Under the pieces are notes generated by a model, which worked only from the letters and a program-made list of their open reading frames with translations, ran no database searches and was not told where the DNA came from. From the NCBI GenBank assembly GCA_028869495.1, contig JAGWRY010000002.1, forward strand, positions 1-5,622: DNA of 5,622 nucleotides. Direction: 5' to 3'. The position numbers and the translations under genes are program-made. This document shows, piece by piece, positions 3,360-5,622 of the stretch. The DNA comes from Elusimicrobiota bacterium. GTDB lineage: Bacteria > Elusimicrobiota > Elusimicrobia > UBA1565 > UBA9628. Within the stretch, counting starts at the first letter, position 1. Each line of letters opens with the position of its first letter.

Positions 3360-5622
3360 CTATTTCGAGCCGTCGAAGCCCGGCGGGACCAGGCCGCGCT
3401 CGACCAGGACGCGGAGGACCTCGCCGACGCTCCAGGCCTGCGAGCGCGTGCCGCCGGGGTTTTGGTCGGAGGAGCCGCCGAAGACGGCGGCGAGTCCCCG
3501 CGGGTCGTCGAGCGAGAAGCCGGTCAGCGCGGGCTCGGGGTTTCCCCCGTCGAAGACCTCGGGCAGGGACGCCTCGGGGCGCGAGACCAGGTGGCGCAGG
3601 AGCGGACCGAACAGGACCTTCTGCTCGGCGGCGACGCGCGCCTCGTCCCAGCCCTGGTCGCGGCGCACGCGCGCCAGGGCGTCCGCGTAGGCGCCGATCA
3701 GCCAGGGCCAGGCGGTGCCCTGATGGTAAGCCTGATCCTTGATCGTCGGCGGCTGGGCCGTGTCGTAGCGCGCGTGGTAGTAGCTGTCTCGGTAGGACAG
3801 CGTGCGCGGGCCGAAGCGGGTCAGCAGGTCGCGCGTCGCGGCCAGGACCACCGCCCGGCGCCGCTCCGGAGAGAGCAGGTCGCCGCCGAGGCTCGCGGCG
3901 AAGAGCATGTTCGGCCGGATCGCGTCGCCGTGCGGGTCGCCGTCGACGACGTCGCGCAGGGCCCCGCCGTCGCCTCCCCAGGCCTTCGCGTTGTCCGGCG
4001 TCGTGAACCAGAAGCGCTCGTTGAAGGACGCCTTCACCTTGTCGGCCAGCGCGTCGTCGGCCTTCGCGGCGTCCGCGTTCCCGCCCCGGCGCTCGACCTC
4101 GGCCAGGAAGCGCAGGGCCGAGTACCAGAGCGCGTTGATCTCGACGGGCTTGCCGTTGCGCGGCGTCACCGGCCGGTCGCGCCCCTCCGGGTCGGCGTCC
4201 ATCCACGTCGACTGCGCGGGCACCGAGATCAGGCCGTCGGCGTCCATCTTGATCGCGTTGAAGCGGTTGTAGCGGCGGTAGCCGGTCCCGCTCTCGTACT
4301 TCGCGACGATGCGGCGCAGGACCGGGGCCATCTCCGCGGCGAAGGCCCAGTCGCCGGTCGCCGCGACCGTGCGCCGGACCGCCGACACGAACCACAGCGC
4401 GCCGTCCGACGTGTTGTAGTCGGCGCCGTCCGGGTTCGACGGCGACCAGCGCGACGCGTCCCAGATCTTGTTCGGGATCAGGCCGTCGTGCTCGTACCTC
4501 GCGAAGCCGCGGATGTTGGCCTTCGCGTCGTCGAAGCGGCGGGTCGCCAGCAGGAGGCCGGGAAGGGACACGAACGTGTCGCGCCCCCACTCCTCGAGGA
4601 ACCAGTCCATGTCCGCCGCCCAGATCTCGACCGAGGCGCCGTTCTTCTTCACGAAGCCGTCGGCCGCCTTCGCGAGCAGGGTCTTGATCGCGCCGGGGTC
4701 CGCCCAGATGTCGCCGTCGTTCATCGCTTTCCTCGCCCTCAGTTGCGGCCGGAAGTCGCGGCGCGCGCGCTTCGCGTAGTCGGGGTCCGACGGCAGCGGG
4801 ATGCGGTAGTCCCAGTAGGACATGCCGCCGCGCGTCTCCTTGACCGGGAACGGGTCGCGCCACTCGTCGCCGAGCGTGTACGCGACGAAGCGCGCGGTCG
4901 TCCCGTCGGTCGGCGCGCTCAGCGCCTGCAGGTAGCGCGCCATGAAGTCGGGCACGCGCGGGTCGTCGTGCGAGCTGACCTTCTTCCAGTTGCCGTAGAC
5001 CGTGACGAACCCGCGGCGGCGGACGTCCGCGTCCTTGCCGTTGAAGGCCTCGGCCAGCGGGAACGCCCCGCGCGACGCGAAGACCTTCGCCAGCGCCGAC
5101 ACGTAGTCGTCGCCGGTCTCGTCGCCGCTGGCCAGCTGGCCGTCGCCGAAGCGGTACGCGAAGTGCAGGGCGTCGACGCGCGCGCCGTCGAAGCCGAAGT
5201 CCAGCCAGCGCTCGAAGGGCGCCAGCATCGGCGCGTAGCCCTCCTCCTTCATCTTGGACCAGCGCCAGAGCGCCAGGTCCTTCCACTCCTCGTCGACGTA
5301 GGCGTTCTTGACCCCGGGAAAGCGCGTGCGCAGGTCCGCGAAGTCCTCCGGGCGCTTCCACGCGTCGACGCCGTCCTTCGCGCGGAACATCGGCACGTCG
5401 AAGAGGACCTTGCCGCCGGCCGCGTGGATCTCGCCGATCGCCGCCTTCAGCTGAGTCCGGCCGATCCACTGCGCGAAACGGTGCTCGTCGGCCAGCGCCG
5501 CGAAGGACGGGTCGCGGCGCGCGGCCGCCTCCTCGGCCGGCGTCCAGTCGAGGACCGGCTTGCCGATCATCTTCGACAGCGCCATGAACTCCGCGTACTC
5601 GTCGAGCCAGGACGCGTTGTCC
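3360..5622 (-). CDS. Glycogen-debranching fusion: alpha-glucanotransferase plus amylo-1,6-glucosidase (5' truncated)
   Basis: The frame runs off the right edge. Residues are numbered from the internal Met at 5585; 12 more codons (DNASWLDEYAEF) precede it, so that Met is not the start. The N-terminal half is an (alpha/beta)8 glucanotransferase of clan GH-H. WLDEYAEF, HRFAQWIGRTQLK (35-47) and LFDVPMFRAKDGVDAW (61-76) follow the order of landmarks in GH77 (MalQ-type) enzymes. GFDGARVDAL (131-140; nucleophile D138), PLAEAF (176-181; acid/base E179) and SSHDDPR (204-210; D207) supply a full catalytic triad. The C-terminal half, about 298-728, is a GH133 amylo-alpha-1,6-glucosidase (GDE_C) domain. 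It shows WGRDTFVSLPGLLL (333-346), GLIPN (368-372), YNTSDGALWF (390-399), TWMDA (460-464), VTPRNGKPVEINALWY (473-488), HQGTAWPWLIGAY (621-633) and SQAWSVGE (715-722). Together the halves would shift a glucan stub and then hydrolyse the alpha-1,6 branch glucose. Both domains look intact. Whether the protein is cytoplasmic cannot be seen without the N-terminus. Confidence 0.9.
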   Translation of the reverse strand, partial: DNASWLDEYAEFMALSKMIGKPVLDWTPAEEAAARRDPSFAALADEHRFAQWIGRTQLKAAIGEIHAAGGKVLFDVPMFRAKDGVDAWKRPEDFADLRTRFPGVKNAYVDEEWKDLALWRWSKMKEEGYAPMLAPFERWLDFGFDGARVDALHFAYRFGDGQLASGDETGDDYVSALAKVFASRGAFPLAEAFNGKDADVRRRGFVTVYGNWKKVSSHDDPRVPDFMARYLQALSAPTDGTTARFVAYTLGDEWRDPFPVKETRGGMSYWDYRIPLPSDPDYAKRARRDFRPQLRARKAMNDGDIWADPGAIKTLLAKAADGFVKKNGASVEIWAADMDWFLEEWGRDTFVSLPGLLLATRRFDDAKANIRGFARYEHDGLIPNKIWDASRWSPSNPDGADYNTSDGALWFVSAVRRTVAATGDWAFAAEMAPVLRRIVAKYESGTGYRRYNRFNAIKMDADGLISVPAQSTWMDADPEGRDRPVTPRNGKPVEINALWYSALRFLAEVERRGGNADAAKADDALADKVKASFNERFWFTTPDNAKAWGGDGGALRDVVDGDPHGDAIRPNMLFAASLGGDLLSPERRRAVVLAATRDLLTRFGPRTLSYRDSYYHARYDTAQPPTIKDQAYHQGTAWPWLIGAYADALARVRRDQGWDEARVAAEQKVLFGPLLRHLVSRPEASLPEVFDGGNPEPALTGFSLDDPRGLAAVFGGSSDQNPGGTRSQAWSVGEVLRVLVERGLVPPGFDGSK

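Noticed and set aside
3319..5469. 716-codon minus-strand frame alongside the debranching enzyme
   Set aside because: It is a shadow frame: arginine-rich with no motifs, while the neighbouring frame carries complete GH-H and GH133 signatures.

Overview
The window is very GC-rich and densely coding, with nearly all codons ending in G or C in the large genes. This points to a high-GC bacterium. Signal peptides with KK or RR n-regions fit a bacterial secretion system. I cannot assign a phylum with confidence. The mix of uncharacterised secreted proteins and an unusual glycogen-debranching fusion would suit an under-sampled lineage such as a metagenome-derived phylum, but that is a guess.

Layout, left to right. 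(1) Bases 2-157, plus strand: the last 51 codons of a protein whose start lies off the left edge. It has an Ala/Pro/Ser-rich stretch and a short charged tail. (2) A leftward cluster reads 2727 to 161. It holds a 205-aa exported protein of unknown function, then, 4 bases later, a 549-aa exported protein of unknown function. After that comes a roughly 94-codon TPR-like remnant that can only be read across a frameshift. (3) A 208-base divergent intergenic region (2728-2935) is the only noticeably less GC-rich non-coding stretch and contains two dyad-symmetric segments. (4) Bases 2936-3349, plus strand: a small GNAT-family N-acetyltransferase with a more relaxed codon usage than its neighbours. 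(5) Bases 3360-5622, minus strand and open at the right edge: a large glycogen/maltodextrin-debranching enzyme. A clan GH-H alpha-glucanotransferase-type barrel is fused directly to a GH133 amylo-alpha-1,6-glucosidase domain. It converges on the GNAT gene, leaving 10 bases between the stops.

The debranching fusion is the best-understood gene. In one chain it carries the two activities needed to dismantle glycogen branches: transfer of the short glucan stub, then hydrolysis of the remaining alpha-1,6 glucose. The leftward pair of exported proteins looks like one translationally coupled unit working outside the cytoplasm. The larger has a His...Cys arrangement that could be a permuted papain-like (NlpC/P60-type) site, and the smaller has a segment resembling a zincin helix that has lost its metal-binding histidines. 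Both readings are hypotheses. Nothing in the window ties the exported pair to glycogen metabolism. No tRNA, rRNA, CRISPR, insertion sequence or origin was seen.
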